Of a stretch of DNA of 64,000 bases, positions 1 through 12,212 are shown piece by piece; position 1 is the first letter of the stretch; each line of letters opens with the position of its first letter. Below the pieces are notes generated by a model. It ran no database searches. It had not been told where the DNA came from and saw only the letters and a program-made list of their open reading frames with translations. A program made the position numbers and the translations under genes. The stretch is from Forficula auricularia (Eukaryota; Arthropoda; Insecta; Dermaptera; Forficulidae), in assembly GCA_024734495.1 (NCBI GenBank), contig JALMQS010000893.1, positions 75,210-139,209 on the forward strand, read 5' to 3'.

Positions 1-19
1 TTGAGTGTTCTTATTCTTT

Positions 20-770
20 TTTTTTTTTTTTTAATGCAATCGAATGCAAGAAGGGGTGCACCAGTAAAGATGCAGCCCCTATGGATCTCGAAAGACCCTT
101 GCATTACCGAAGAGAAGAAAGTTGATTAAGTGAGAGGGTGTAGACGTAGGTGTCTATGCACTCCGGTTTTGAAGGTTTGAAGATTATAGGTGCTGGGAAA
201 GCAGAGGCTGGAAGAGAGTTCCAGTTCCTGAAGTCATGGGGATATATGTATTGGCGAATGAAGTGGTCCGGCACTTTTCCAATTTGACCGCGAAAGAGTG
301 TTGGGAGTCGGCAAAACGTGTGCTGCGTGCAAAGCATTCTTTGGGGGAATTATTGATTTTATCTCTATCAGAGCACTCGCCGTGATAGTATCTAGATAAT
401 GGAAAGGTATAATACCTCTTCGATGAGCCAGCGAGTCGAGGGAGTCAGTAGAGGGTAGAATCAATACTCAGCCTGACGGTTCGTTTCTTGAATTGCATCC
501 AGGGTAGCAAGGGAGTATTTTGAGGCCCCCTCCACAGATGAGAGCCGTATTCGAGACAGGGGCGGATTTGGGCCTTGTAGATGGTGAGAAGTTGTGGAGG
601 TTTGTAAAATCGCTTGGACCTGAATAAGAAGCCAATTTTCCTTGCTGGAGATTTCGCCACAGAGGAGATGTGTTCATTCCAAGACAGGTCAGATGCGACA
701 GAGACGCCCAGCATGGATAGGCTGTCACACATTTTTAGGGTATTCGAATCGAAGTGAATATTAGGGAAAT
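20..770 (-). pseudogene. Degraded LINE, C-terminal reverse transcriptase region
   Basis: Minus-strand reading frames at 732-445, 464-234 and 337-104 form one broken protein. The order is an LGV...SWNEHI thumb segment, a YKAQIRPCLEYGSHLW block, an LDSLAHRR block and a final NWNSLPASAFP block. This order is typical of the C-terminal RT end of CR1/Jockey-type non-LTR retrotransposons. At least two frame changes join the pieces, so it is dead. The 3' end lies near position 20, where a T-run on the plus strand could be the A tail. A related fragment occurs at 50040-50375. Clade assignment is from family knowledge only. Confidence 0.75.
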
Positions 771-1134
771 CTTTAGTCCTTGTTTTTAATAAGAGGAAAA
801 ATCTAATTAGATAAAAAAACCTCTTTTCCGATAATTATTTCAATTCCATTATTCCCCAATCAAGTCGATTGGTTTTAATTACCCCATCTCTCATCCTAAT
901 TCGCTAATTAATTAAATTTTCAAATTTTAATATATAAAATATTTGTATTGAATTATTAGTGGGTTTTAAAAAGTAAAATAAAAACAAACAAACAATTAAT
1001 TTATACATTTTTATTAAAACACTCAGCTATGAATAATTAATTTAATTAAGAAAATACTTATTCTAAGTTAAGACCCTGACAGATCGGTTTGTCAACCAGA
1101 AAACCTTCTAATCCGTGATTTTTGTCAAAAAATC

Positions 1135-1136
<2 letters not shown>

Positions 1137-1160
<24 letters not shown>
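1137..1160. repeat. (TA)n microsatellite
   Basis: About 12 TA units at the usual TA-rich point of the Helitron-like family. Confidence 0.9.
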
Positions 1161-1164
<4 letters not shown>

Positions 1165-1165
<1 letters not shown>

Positions 1166-1319
1166 GAGGAGTGAACCGCGATTGGAATTAGGTGTACACC
1201 GTCTTTGGAATTATTTTGGAATTCATTAGATAATCTATTGTCAACTATTGTCTTCTACTTGGAAATGAAAGTGGAAGTGGAAGTAGGTGTACACGAAATT
1301 AGGTCGCGGTTCACCCCTC
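1165..1319. mobile_element. Small TIR element (MITE family a, copy 1)
   Basis: About 155 bp bounded by inverted ends GAGGAGTGAACCGCG and CGCGGTTCACCCCTC. A second copy in inverted orientation lies at 2254-2419. No coding capacity. It is inserted in a Helitron-like copy. Superfamily unknown. Confidence 0.75.
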
Positions 1320-2253
1320 CTATAGAACAATTGCTCATTTAATAATATAAGATAAAATAAAATATTTCAATAATTATTCTTTTGAGAAAAGTAATAAATT
1401 TAAATTAACTGAATACCGAACATAATTGCGATGGCAAGTCTACGAATAGTAATTTCGAAGTTTCTGCTATTTTTAAGGTTCCGTATAAACGAAAAATGGA
1501 ACCCTATTTGTGTCGCTACATTCACAATCTGTCTGTCCATCTGAGTGATTACTTGTAGCTCGTAAAGATACAAATTTGAAAATTACAAGTTATATATTTT
1601 CTCCAAAATTAAAATTCGAATCCCGGCTGATCCTTTTGTCTATAATATAAAAATCTTTTCTTCGTTCCCTAATTGAATTTAATTAATAATTGTCTTTCGA
1701 CGAGGCCTCGTTGTGATTGCGCCCCGGGGCAAAGAGAAAAAATTATTTTCGACCCTTGGGAGGCGTTTGAGAATAAATTAAAATTAAAAAATTTTATTTT
1801 GTGGCATCGAAAATAAAGAAAATACATTTATTATTATTTGGTGTGAACTATATCTCTGCTAAGATCTGCTTGAGTAGAATTAGGCTAAATTTTTTACTTT
1901 ACCATACAGAGTTTGGTCAAGTATTCTAATCGTGCATCGAAATATCTCAAAAACATTAAAAACTAGTTTGATAAAAAAAAAAAAAAAAAAAAAAAAAATC
2001 GGCATTTTTCTCTACTAGAAAGCTTTATATTATAAACATCGAAAAACCTATAATTTAAAAAGATATTAATTATTTTATCAGAATGTTTGTTAGGGTGTTT
2101 GTTATTCAATTTTGTCTACACTCTAGATGTAAAAGGGAAATTTTTAATTTAGATCTTTTATAATGGGATTAAGAGCTTTTTAGAATTTGACGCGAGGGGA
2201 GTTTTTAAAAATTTGGGCCCTCCGATTGGGACCTAATTTTGCACAGTTAATCT

Positions 2254-2419
2254 CGAGGGGTGAACCACGGCCTAATATCGTGTACACCTACTTCCACTTC
2301 CACTTTCATTTCCAAGTAGAATGCAATAGATAAAGTGACATTATCTAATGAATTCCAAAATAATTCCATATAATTCCAAAGACGGTGTATACCTAATTCC
2401 AATCGCGGTTCACCCCTCG
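2254..2419. mobile_element. Small TIR element (MITE family a, copy 2)
   Basis: 166 bp with terminal CGAGGGGTGAACC / inverted GGTTCACCCCTCG. The interior matches copy 1 on the opposite strand, including the GTGTACACC and GGAAGTGGAAG motifs. Confidence 0.75.
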
Positions 2420-5166
2420 GTTAAACTTTAAGGCCTTAGGGAACTATCATTGCAAAAAGCAACTTCCTAAATGCCCGAGGAAATGTCTTTATTTTATTTG
2501 AGATTATCATTTTCTCCGAATTGGATAAAGATAAAAAAGTCGGCCAATTTATCAAATTTCAGTTTATTTGCCAGTGAGCATTTGTGAGTGCAAGTTCAAT
2601 TCTCTTTTTAATTATTTAGAAGAATATTCATTATTTTCCAAGCCATCTATATTGACAAATAAAGTAAGTAAATGCTAAGCTTCTATTAAGGATTCTTTAA
2701 CCAATATGTCGTCATAATATTTCAATTAATTTAGGATTTAAATTATTCAAAAATTAATGAATATTTGCTTCTTGTGAGATTAAAAGAATGAATTTGGCTC
2801 ACTTTGGATATCCTGGGCGCATTTGGAGTAGAAATTCATTCCACTCGATTTTTTTTCTAACTTGTTTGTTTCTAAAAATGTCCGAAATGTGAAGAAAAAT
2901 CATTATCAAGCATACATTTTACCTTCACATTTATATTTAAAATATATAAGTGTAAATATTGCGATCGCCTCCCGGGACCACAATTTGAGAACTTCTTCTA
3001 GGTGAAAAAAAGTTAATTTCACTTTGTCACTTTTAAGTGGAAGGAATCGATGCCCTCAAATTTTTAAACCGGATTTAGAACAATTTTTTTTTTTAATCTA
3101 TCAATTGTTTTATATTGATACAAAGAGCTTGTTAGATTTTAAATCAGAACACGTACAGGTACTTCTTGACTCTTACCCACATTTTTATTTCAAAATTTCA
3201 AAAATAATATTATTTTTTCGATGTTTACAATATACTTTTTCTTGAATTTATCTCCTGGGATATTTTGGAAAAGTAATAAAAAATTCTAATTTATTCTCTA
3301 AAAATTCCATGTCTATTTGTTGTGCCTGGAATAGAAAAATATAATATTAAATATATTGAAAAAATTTTTGATGATTGTTTTAATTAAACCAATAAATAAA
3401 TACAAATGTTTTATTGAACAATCTGGAAATGTTCATGAAAAATCCACTTTTCAAGAGAGGTTGTCCCGTTATCAATGGAAATTTGAAAAATAGTTGCTTT
3501 AAGCAGGAATGATAAAGCAATTATAAACAAATAAATAAATAATGATTCAGATTGTCTTGGAAATGATTTTACTTGGGTTAAAAATAAAAATATAAATATT
3601 TACGAAAAAATATATTTTTTCTTTAAAATCCTTAATACATATTAGAAAAAAATCCAAATCTGACCTTTTGTTAAGTGAATTGTTATTTCAAACTTCGATC
3701 ATTTTTAAAATTCTTCTTTTTTCTAAATTCCGCTCATTATCTAACATCTTAGTATTGGAAAAGTAAAAAAATGTGTTCCAGGTCAGTTCAAAGGCTAGCT
3801 AAGTTGGCACACAATTTTGACATTTCTAACTCTAAAATTTTAAAGTTCGGAATTAAAAAAAAAAAAAGATTAAAATTCCAATAAAGAAAAGGTCAGATAT
3901 GGATTGTTTCTCTAATATTTATCAAAAAAATTTTAAAGAGAAATAATTTTCCGTAAAATTTGTATATTTTTATTTTTATTCAAGGGAATTTCATCTCCAA
4001 GAGAATCTTTATCATTGTCTATTTACAAAATATTTATTTGTTTATCGTTGTTTTTTTAATTCAATTATTTTCTTCTATTTCTTAAAGTTCAATGATAAAG
4101 GGAGAAAACATTTGGGTTTTAAATGAACGTTTTAAGATCGTTTTCTATAGAACTTGTTGTATTTATTTATATTTAAAAATATAAATGTTTAAGAAGGGAC
4201 AGAGTTAAGTTAAAGTATTTTGGATTTTGGATAGCCAAACAAATTCATATTCCTTAAATTTCTAACATTTAATGTTAAATGTAATGAAGTGAAAGTATAA
4301 ATAGTTGATAATTAATCTATTAGTTAATTTATTATTTTTTTATTCTTTGTCCGTTTCTGTATATCTCATTCTAATTAATTTAAATCTATCCGGAAGAATA
4401 TATTAAAATTGTTGAAATCATTAATATTAATCCATGAGTTTCTGCTTAGAGAATTATGACAAAATTTCTTTTATCTTCCTTGTCAGATGAAATTCTCAAT
4501 AATAACACTTTATGTAACAAAAGAGAAAGAAAGACCCTTTCGTTTTTATCTAACGCATTAAAGCTTGCTACGTCAAAATATTCGATTTGAACCAACTCAC
4601 TAAATAGTGGGCTAGTAGAACCAAAAATACCTAAATACCTTCGGCTGTACTTCATCCTTCATATCTTATCTTTTATATCGTCGTTGATCTTAGAAAACCT
4701 CGTAAGTCCTAAATTCATTGGTTGCCAGAAAACAAGAAAAACCATTTTAAACACTAATACAAAGAAATGCAATGCAATATTTATTATTTGTCCGTAGCCC
4801 GAAATTAAATTGGAATAGAATAATAAGGTTTCAATAGACAGATGCGCCGTGAAAAGTTGGTCGGTATAAACGTATAATAAGTATTTGACCAAAAATCGGA
4901 CTTAGAAGGTTTTGTAAGATCACCGACGATATTCAAAATAAGCAATTCATGTATAGGTTTATATAAACTCCGCAAAAATGAATAGGGATCTTGCAATATT
5001 TTTAAATTCTACTTGTTTAGAGATTTTAAGTCATTTTACTTCTTTATTTAAACATTTTTAAATTTTTTATTATAGAAAATCCCTATGTATTTATTTATAA
5101 GTTGTAGAAATATACAAGTTTCAAATTAGTTAAATATTAATTTTATTTTTTTGTGATTTTTCCATT
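2420..5166. other. AT-rich stretch without recognised genes
   Basis: Only short, low-complexity open frames occur here. None has a recognisable protein motif, and I see no clear terminal repeats. Confidence 0.6.
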
Positions 5167-5178
5167 AAAATAAAATTT

Positions 5179-5890
5179 CTTCTTATTCTTCTTAATTTAG
5201 GATTTCTCCTTTTAATTTCCCGAGTCTTCCCCGGAATCTTGCCAACTGTCAATCCATCTTTTTGAAGGTCTTCCAAGAGGTCTCTTTGTGGTTGGTTTGG
5301 ACAGTAGGGCTTGTTTGGCGAGCCTCTCATCGTCCATTTGCATGATGTGTTTGTGCCACTCTCGGCATCTTTCTTTTGTCCATTTTAATGTGTCGATGAT
5401 TCCACATTGATTTCGGATGTTTTCATTTCGAACTTTATCTCTTATACTGTGTCCTGAGATTGATCTCAGGACTTTCATTTCGGCTACTTGCAGTCGGTTT
5501 TTGGTTTTGATGGTTTCTGCTCTTGTTTCTACGGCGTAGGTTAAGATGGGACGTATGCAGATTTTATATATGCGGGTATTACAGTCCTTGGACATATATT
5601 TATTATTCCACACTAAGTCTCGAAGACATCCCGAGACCTTTGCTCCCTTCATCACTTGGGCCTGCACCTCGCCGTATATATATTTCCGGTGCTCACCTCG
5701 GCTCCGAGATAATTGAATTTCGAGACTTGTTCGATTCTTGTGTCGTTTATCTCAACTTTGCATCTGGTGGGTCTTCTACATATTGCCATGGATTTCGTTT
5801 TAGGAATCGATATATCTAAGTTAAATTCCTTAGCTTTTGTTTGGAATTTGTTGATCATTTGTTGGAGGTCTTTTTCGCTTTCTGCAATGA
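5179..5890 (-). pseudogene. 5'-truncated RTE-like LINE with 12-bp TSD
   Basis: The minus-strand frames 5858-5652 and 5667-5212 encode an RT C-terminal part: IAESEKDLQQM, then KTKSMA, then VSKFNYLGAEVS, and at the end RPLGRPSKRWIDSW. This series is typical of RTE-type endonuclease/reverse transcriptase elements. The copy starts just downstream of where the YADD box would be. Its 3' tail reads AAGAAGAATAAGAAGAA. It is flanked by AAAATAAAATTT at 5167-5178 and 5891-5902, a perfect TSD. A frameshift separates the two frames. The closest relative in the window is 60756-61479. Confidence 0.8.
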
Positions 5891-6383
5891 AAAATAAAAT
5901 TTAAAAAGGTTTAAATAAAGTATGTAAATGACTTAATTTTCGTTATACATACTTTAATAATAAAAATAAATTAAAATTCCTAGACATATAGAAGTTAAAA
6001 ATATTGCAATAGCCCTCTTCATTTTTACGTAGTTTATATAAAGAATCGATTTCTCGAAAATGACTCTAACAACTTCGATGATAATCACAGATTTGGGGTT
6101 TTTCGGGTCGACAAATTTATTTATTTACAATCAGCTTGAATTTATATACAGCTTTAAGTAAATGTAATGGACTTGAAGGGACAGTCATCCAGTGATGATT
6201 TCTCTAATTGAATTTATTTTTCAAGTTGAAAGTTAACATTCGATCTCCTGAATGGCACAGTACATGCAATTTCCTTCTTCTGATTGTTTAGCTGTTGTCC
6301 AGAAGAACGATGGCCAATATATTTGTGTGATTTTCCAGTTTTGTTTTTTAATAAAAGAAAAAAAATTCAAAATATATTTTGCG

Positions 6384-6554
6384 AAAATTATTATTTACTA
6401 ATATGAGTTATTCACTATATAACTTGTTTCACGTGTATCTCCTGATGATGGGTTGACAGCCCGAAATATATATATTGAAAAAAACTCTCTCTTCTTTATT
6501 TCTTACACATGAAACAAGTGACCTAGTGAATAACTCATAGTAAATAATATTTTT
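6384..6554. mobile_element. Foldback element with hammerhead-like core
   Basis: Arms of about 50 bp (left 6384-6436, right 6504-6553) are near-perfect inverted repeats containing TTGTTTCACGTGTA and TACACATGAAACAA. The loop holds the hammerhead-like motif at 6436-6482. The same arm motif recurs at 43.3-43.5 kb. Confidence 0.7.
6436..6482 (+). ncRNA. Hammerhead-ribozyme-like motif (family 1)
   Basis: CTGATGA at 6442-6448, one extra base, hairpin GGG/CCC at 50-52/60-62, then GAAA at 6463-6466 and an AT palindrome as stem III. Only two stem I pairs form (CT/GA), so this copy is probably weakened. Identification rests on core order only; activity is untested. Confidence 0.45.
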
Positions 6555-6707
6555 TTTCTTTCTTAAATAAAGTAATTAGGTACCTATATTATAAATAGTA
6601 TATATTACATAAGAATTCAAAAATTACTTATTTAATAGTATAAGATATCTGGAATTAAAAATTAAAATGAAATTGAAAGTTTTTTGCCGAGAGTAGCAGA
6701 ATTTTTA

Positions 6708-6806
6708 TAAATTGAAGGAGACAATAAAAGAGTGTGTCTTCTGTGGAATTATAAATTTTTAATTTCTGCAGAAGACACACTCTTTTATTGTCTCCTTCAA
6801 TATATA
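6708..6806. repeat. Near-perfect hairpin, about 37-bp arms
   Basis: TTGAAGGAGACAATAAAAG and its reverse complement flank a 23-bp centre. The same arm occurs at 8682-8804 and, with a hammerhead-like motif in place of the second arm, at 44166-44300. Confidence 0.85.
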
Positions 6807-6898
6807 AATTAAAAATAAATTTCTCAATCACTTTTATTTTTGGAGTTAATAAATAATGCTATAGTGGCGCTATACAGTTTGTGTGTTTGTGTGTTTTC

Positions 6899-7130
6899 AG
6901 TGTATGATGGAGTCTGTAACCGATTAAATGTATGACCATTATAATGCGGCATGCGCGGGTCTTGAACCTGAATCCCCGCCAATCAACGAAATACCCTCTG
7001 GTCTATAAAAAATGCCCTCGATTGCTTTTCGACTCGAACGTATTATTTCGGTGATTACGCCTTGAACAGTCTTGTCTGTTAGTTAACCTTGTACCTTTCC
7101 TAGAAATAATTGCTATTATAAATATTAAAA
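6899..7130 (+). other. Possible solo-LTR-like promoter segment
   Basis: A stretch less AT-rich than its surroundings, with GCATGCGCG, a TATAAAAAA box near 7007, and downstream sequence ending in AT-rich DNA. The layout resembles an LTR promoter of a BEL or Gypsy retrotransposon. No second copy or clear TSD was found, so this is a weak call. Confidence 0.3.
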
Positions 7131-7686
7131 CTTTCTTTTTCGATTTTTCTCACCTTTCTTCGGATGATTATTAATGAAACTAAAGAAGCAGAGTTTAATC
7201 TTTGAATAATTTTCCATTAAATAATTTGGGTTAAAAAAAATAATCACTTGATGAAGGACTCCATCCAACCTGTTTGTACTTGTTTTTTCTTTAAGGCATA
7301 GTTAACCTTTTTAATGAAAATCCATTCTTTCTGATCCAACAAAATTTCTACTTCTCTCGCTCTAAATTTATAATTAATTCTTTTTCAATTTCCTTTTATT
7401 AATTAATTGTTTTTTTAATTTTAAAACTCACTAATAGTTCCTTACAAATATTATTATAATATATTGTAAATATTTTGTAATCTTATATAGATTGTCATAG
7501 AGATGGAGCTCACATAAAGCAAATTATCAAGAAAACCAGATATATAAATTTTGTATTATATAAGTTATGTGCAATATTGAATGCAAGGCCTATGAGGGTA
7601 ATTTATCAGGCTCTGTTTGAGACTAATTAACTTTGGTATAATTTAATATAAAAGATATTAATTTGCCGATGGTAATAGATTCAAAT

Positions 7687-8057
7687 TTACAAGAAATCAT
7701 AAGTTGGTGTCATCTATTAAATCCGATGGAATGAAATATTTTAAATTATATGTCACAGGGGTTGTTTTTCAACGACCTTTATTTAAATTATATGGCATGG
7801 CTATATGTTTAAATTTAGAATCACTATAACGCGAAATTTTACAAATTAAGATAACAATCTTTGAGTAAAATATCTTACGCGTGTACATATGTCAGAGAGG
7901 TTCGCATCCTGCAGGTGAGCCAGGTGGCCCGGATTGCTGTTACTGGCACTCGGGTTCGATTCCCGAGGGGGTAAAAAACAACCCCTGTGACATATAATTA
8001 AAAATATTCCATTCCATCGGATTTAATAGATGACACCAACTTATGATTTCTTGTATG
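7687..8057. mobile_element. Foldback with tRNA-derived SINE-like core
   Basis: About 85-bp inverted arms (7687-7770 and 7968-8057) carry TGGTGTCATCTATTAAATC and its complement. Between them on the plus strand are an A-box-like TGAGCCAGGTGG near 7915 and a perfect B box GGTTCGATTCC at 7953-7963, 38 bases apart as in a tRNA promoter. Related B-box copies are at 8108-8118 and 10727-10738. Confidence 0.65.
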
Positions 8058-8200
8058 GTATAATTGCGTGGGGGGGGGGGGGGGGTTGGGATTGTTACTG
8101 GCACTCGGGTTCGATTCCCGAGGGGTAAAAAAAAACCTCTATATAATTAAAAATATTCAATTCATCGGATTTAATATGATACACTAACTATACTTGTGCA
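8058..8200 (+). mobile_element. Second, degraded copy of the tRNA-like SINE
   Basis: A 16-base G-run at about 8071 is followed by the same ACTGGCACTCGGGTTCG segment (B box 8108-8118) and a diverged form of the same 3' tail. Confidence 0.6.
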
Positions 8201-8681
8201 AGAATTATGGGGGGGGGTGCAATGAAATCAATTATCATTATACTGACTAGACTATTTAAAGTACCAAGATATATCTAACTCTAGAATTATTAACTGTTGT
8301 TATGTTTATTATGATATTTTTTAAAACATGATGTGTGTATGAATATAGTAGAAACTGTAATATAGATCAATTGTTCTGCCAAAGATTAATAAGTCGAATA
8401 TCCCGCCGTTTTATTGTAAGTAAATAAAATATCTCTAATAAACTCCAAAATATCTAAAAATCTGTCGTGTGACAAGAAGATATTGAGAAAAAAAATTGGT
8501 TAAATGGATCGGATCGTTGGGATTTCACCCTGTCATATGTATGTAAATCTCAAATGTTAACTAATGTTTATCAATGTACACCATATTTCATTTATAGTAA
8601 TTCTTTGTAAAATTAAATAATTATTAATTTTTATATATAAGATAGATATATAAGCTATATAATATAAGATAGATAAGATTT

Positions 8682-8804
8682 TATTGAAGGAGACAATAAA
8701 AGAATGTGTCTTCTGCTGGAATTATAAATTTTATTTATTTATAACGATCGTTATAAAATTTATAATTCCAGCAGAAGACACACTCTTTTATTGTCTCCTT
8801 CAAT
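8682..8804. repeat. Perfect hairpin, about 52-bp arms
   Basis: GAAGGAGACAATAAAAGA through GGAATTATAAATT is repeated in reverse complement, with the centre at ACGATCGT. Followed by CTACTCTCGGCACAAAAACT, a tail shared with 6.68, 42.8 and 44.3 kb. Confidence 0.9.
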
Positions 8805-8959
8805 ATATAAAAATTCTGCTACTCTCGGCACAAAAACTTTCAATTTAAGATAAGATTTTAATCCGGTCCTATGTACAGTTGACTTGTCAACTCTATAGGA
8901 CACGACATATTGTATGTTGTGTATTTTTCTGGATAAATAAATAAATAAATAAAATAAAA

Positions 8960-9330
8960 ATATTCAAATTAGGAAATTTAATTAATTAAAGATATTTTCT
9001 TTTGAAGACAATATGATAGAACTCAATGATAAATTGATTCAAATGCAGCCCTAGGATAATGAAAACCACAAATCCCAAATTTATTAGAATGTGTTTTAAT
9101 CTAAATAATTTAAATAATTTATCGGAATATCATCTTCATCTCTTAAAAAAACCTGACCCTTTTTCAGGGTTTAAAAAGGTCAACAATTAACCTCCGGGTA
9201 TACGAGATTAACATTATTATTAGAAATTGCAATTTTAAGTTTAAAACTTAGTGCTCAGCGATGCCTTCCTTGATTATGGTCGGGGAGGATCAACAAAACT
9301 TTGTCGAAAAAATAAATTACATTTTACGTA
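8960..9330 (-). mobile_element. Helitron-like family fragment
   Basis: Contains the family blocks AATTTAATTAATTAAAG and GCAGCCCTAGGATAATGAAAA. A degenerate hammerhead site lies near 9150, where the stem II region is lost. Both termini are missing. Confidence 0.55.
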
Positions 9331-9639
9331 TTTCAATTTTATTAATTCTAATGAGAGTTTATAATGGGAATTAAGGACAAGTGTTTTGTGTGATTTTTTT
9401 ATTTTTTCAACAACGTTTCGTCGACTTTGCCGACTTCTTCAGCGTTTCAAATAGTTACATCACACATTCGTCTAAAATACATTTTTTTTATCTCTGTTAC
9501 CAATGACCATAAGAAAAATTCAAAAATTCAAAGTTTGCCACATTCACATAAACAATATTAATCAGACAAACAGTTTCAGGAACAATACAAACAGAATCAG
9601 TCAACACATTTTTAGAACAATGGAACTGAATCATTTTTA

Positions 9640-10330
9640 ACCGACTTCAAAAAAGGAAGAAGTTCTCATTCCGATTGATTTTTTTTTGGGTCTCTGTTAT
9701 CTGATATCTTCGCCAATTGTGAACCGATTTTGATGATTTTTTTTGCATTGGGTTCAGTATAGTTTCCGATTGGTTCCGTTTTTTACTTAATCCAATGCGA
9801 AGATTTGGTAAAGAATTGTAATCGGTCTCGTGGCAAGCGCGACTTCAAAGGGCCCTCAGGTAAAGACTACGGAACCCATGGTCTCAATTAAAGTCACAAA
9901 TTGTAGTAATCATTTAGGTTGAATTTTAGCAAGTGACGGTTTTGCCAAAAATTACATGGGGTTCGTCCAGAGCCCAAAAAGTGCAATTTTTTCAGGAAGT
10001 GCGTGCGGGTGGATTGATGTTAACGTTTTTTTCGTCCACGATTTTTTCCACACCGTACAACTGATTGAAATGAAAATAAAAACATACCATTATTTTAACA
10101 AAATGAAGCGCTGATTAGTTTTTTGTATATATCGGCCAACAAACATTAGTACTTTATTTCAGTACTTTTTTAGTTTTTTGTAAATATTTTGAAAATGACT
10201 AAACCAATTTTGATGAAATTTAATTTTGGAATTAAGTACCTTGAGGACCATCAAAAAAGTCATATAAATTTTTTTGTAAAATTCTATTTTAAAGTAATTT
10301 ACCCTAGAATAAGATAGTACATTGGATAAA
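9640..10330. repeat. Interspersed repeat with ACCGACTTCAAAAA start
   Basis: Starts with ACCGACTTCAAAAAAGGA and GAACCGATTTTGATGATTTT. Matching pieces occur at 23.64, 50.4 and, on the other strand, near 59.2 kb. No coding sequence seen. Probably an old TE, class uncertain. Confidence 0.5.
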
Positions 10331-10659
10331 GTTTACCAACGATCCGTTGCAGTTTATTTTTCATTGGTATTGGACCTTTTTTGTTATATTTGCTCAGCCA
10401 TAACTTCTTTGTTTATGAACCGATTTTAATGATTCTTTCTGCGTTTGGATCAGTATAGCTCCAAGATAGTCAAGATACCTATTTATTTATTAATTTTATG
10501 GAACGGAATCATTTTACTTATCCTTTTTACACATAGAAATATCAAATTCAAATAAAAACTTTAATTAATTCTGACTTCAAATAAAAATTGAAAATTAAAA
10601 ATAATCGTTGCGACTAATAGCAATTCGGGCCAATTCGGTACCCTGTGAGGTGCGAACTT

Positions 10660-10815
10660 CTCTAACATATTTAATTCGCACCTCACAGGCTACCCAATTG
10701 GCCCGGATTGCTATTATTGGCACTCGGGTTCGATTTCCGAAGGGGTAAAAAACAACCCTTTTGACATATAATTAAAAATAATCCATTCCGTCTTGGATCT
10801 AATAGATGACAGCTT
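10660..10815 (+). mobile_element. tRNA-like SINE copy
   Basis: Has B box GGTTCGATTTCC at 10727-10738, the GGCCCGGATTGCTATTA block, and a 3' part matching 7968-8040 (GACATATAATTAAAAATA). Upstream, GTGAGGTGCGAA and its inverse form a short hairpin. Confidence 0.6.
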
Positions 10816-10829
10816 CTTGTGATTTTGTA

Positions 10830-11640
10830 TCTCTTTTTTCTAGCAGCACACTCGGTCCACCAGGTAGGTACTAATAATTATCTGGTCGATATGCACAATA
10901 CTTGCCGAAACTGCGTATGGCAAAGTGACAAAGTGATGTTTGGGCTCTTGGACCACACCCACCAAATATTTTCTGCCTCCCCTCTTCTTCTTCGAAACTC
11001 CGCTGGGCGTTGTCTGTCACCGGGGCATATTTCAACAATCCATTGACAAATATTTTCAAACTTGACAATTTTCAATATAGAATTGATTTTTCCTTTTTAA
11101 TTTTTTATCCCCCCCCCCCCCCTCCCCCTCACCCGAAAAAAGCAATATTGCAAACTCATCTTCAAGTGCTTTTTTCTACCTCTGAATTCAATTCCCTTGT
11201 GTTTTCCTCCTCTCTCGGATGACCTTTGGTTTTGTTCTTCTGTTTTTCTTCTGGTGTCAGCCAGTCATGACGACATCGTTTGGTCTTCGGGGAATTACTG
11301 AGTGGATTAAGCTGTGCCCTCTAGTTGGTTTCGGGGTGGGCTCTGCCCGGAGGAATGTGCCCCCCCCCCCCCCTTTAAGGAGGGTAGCCCCAGGCTGCTT
11401 TTGAAAAGTGAAAGCGTCGCTAGTTTGCCGGAGTGAAAGTAAGCGCATTCGGGGGGCCCATCCCCGCAAACACCTGCAGGCGCCGGCCAGGCTCCCTGGG
11501 CAGAGCACCTTTGATATTTCTTCCTGAGCACTAGGGCGACCCCCTATCCCCCCCCCCCCCTTAATGGGCCCATCGACTTTCATAACGCCAAACAACAAAG
11601 ATTGGAGAATTAATTCCAAGGACCAGCGAGTCCTATAAAA
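10830..11640. other. GC-richer block with three poly-C tracts
   Basis: Base composition is clearly higher in GC than its flanks. C-runs of 10 or more occur near 11110, 11360 and 11550. The open frames on both strands cross these runs and show no known domain. Origin unknown. Confidence 0.45.
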
Positions 11641-12212
11641 AATTATACCCATGAACAGGGAATTAATTAAATATTCGATTCGATTCGATAAAAGCTTTAA
11701 AAAAAATCCCTACCAATTTAAGGCAACAAAATAAACTGTTTTTTATTAAGATAAATGACAAAGCCAAATGTAAAGAAGCAGCTTAACATAAAAATCGAAG
11801 AAAAATGTAAAAAAAATCAGAATTCGGTACGCTCTCTTGCTAAAAACAATCAACTCACAATGAATGAAATTCCCCTTGTATTTAAAATTTTTCACCATAC
11901 AAATATTTTCCCGATTCATAAACAGAGTTGAAGCGAAACTACATATGTTGTAGAATGTCGTGTTATACGGCGTTATCTGTATTCTTGAATATGTCAATAG
12001 TTTAACATTGAAAATATTAAGCCTAGTTTGCCCAGAAAAAAAAGGACATGGAAGATTGTAACGAAACACCCTCACGGAAAATTGTCACACGGTGACTGCT
12101 TTTGGTTGTATGATAATATAGTACATCCATACACCATTTAACTTATGATCGTGGTCGCGCGTAGCTGAAAGGGCTGGAACAGTGACCCGGTGCTTATATG
12201 CCCTATACCTAT

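Larger units (their letters stand above)
840..1350 (+). mobile_element. Helitron-like family copy, antisense orientation, interrupted
   Basis: Shares with 18.6, 19.1, 28.9, 41.4 and 47.6 kb the blocks ATTAGTGGGTTTTAAAA, CTGACAGATCG and a TATATA tract followed by AATTGCTCATTTAATA. On the minus strand these are the 5' part of the Helitron-like family described at 38999-39665. The terminal segment is split by the MITE at 1165-1319. Confidence 0.6.

Noticed and set aside
11257..11652. 131-aa minus-strand frame
   Set aside because: Passes through poly-C/G runs as poly-Gly; no domain; length depends on homopolymers.
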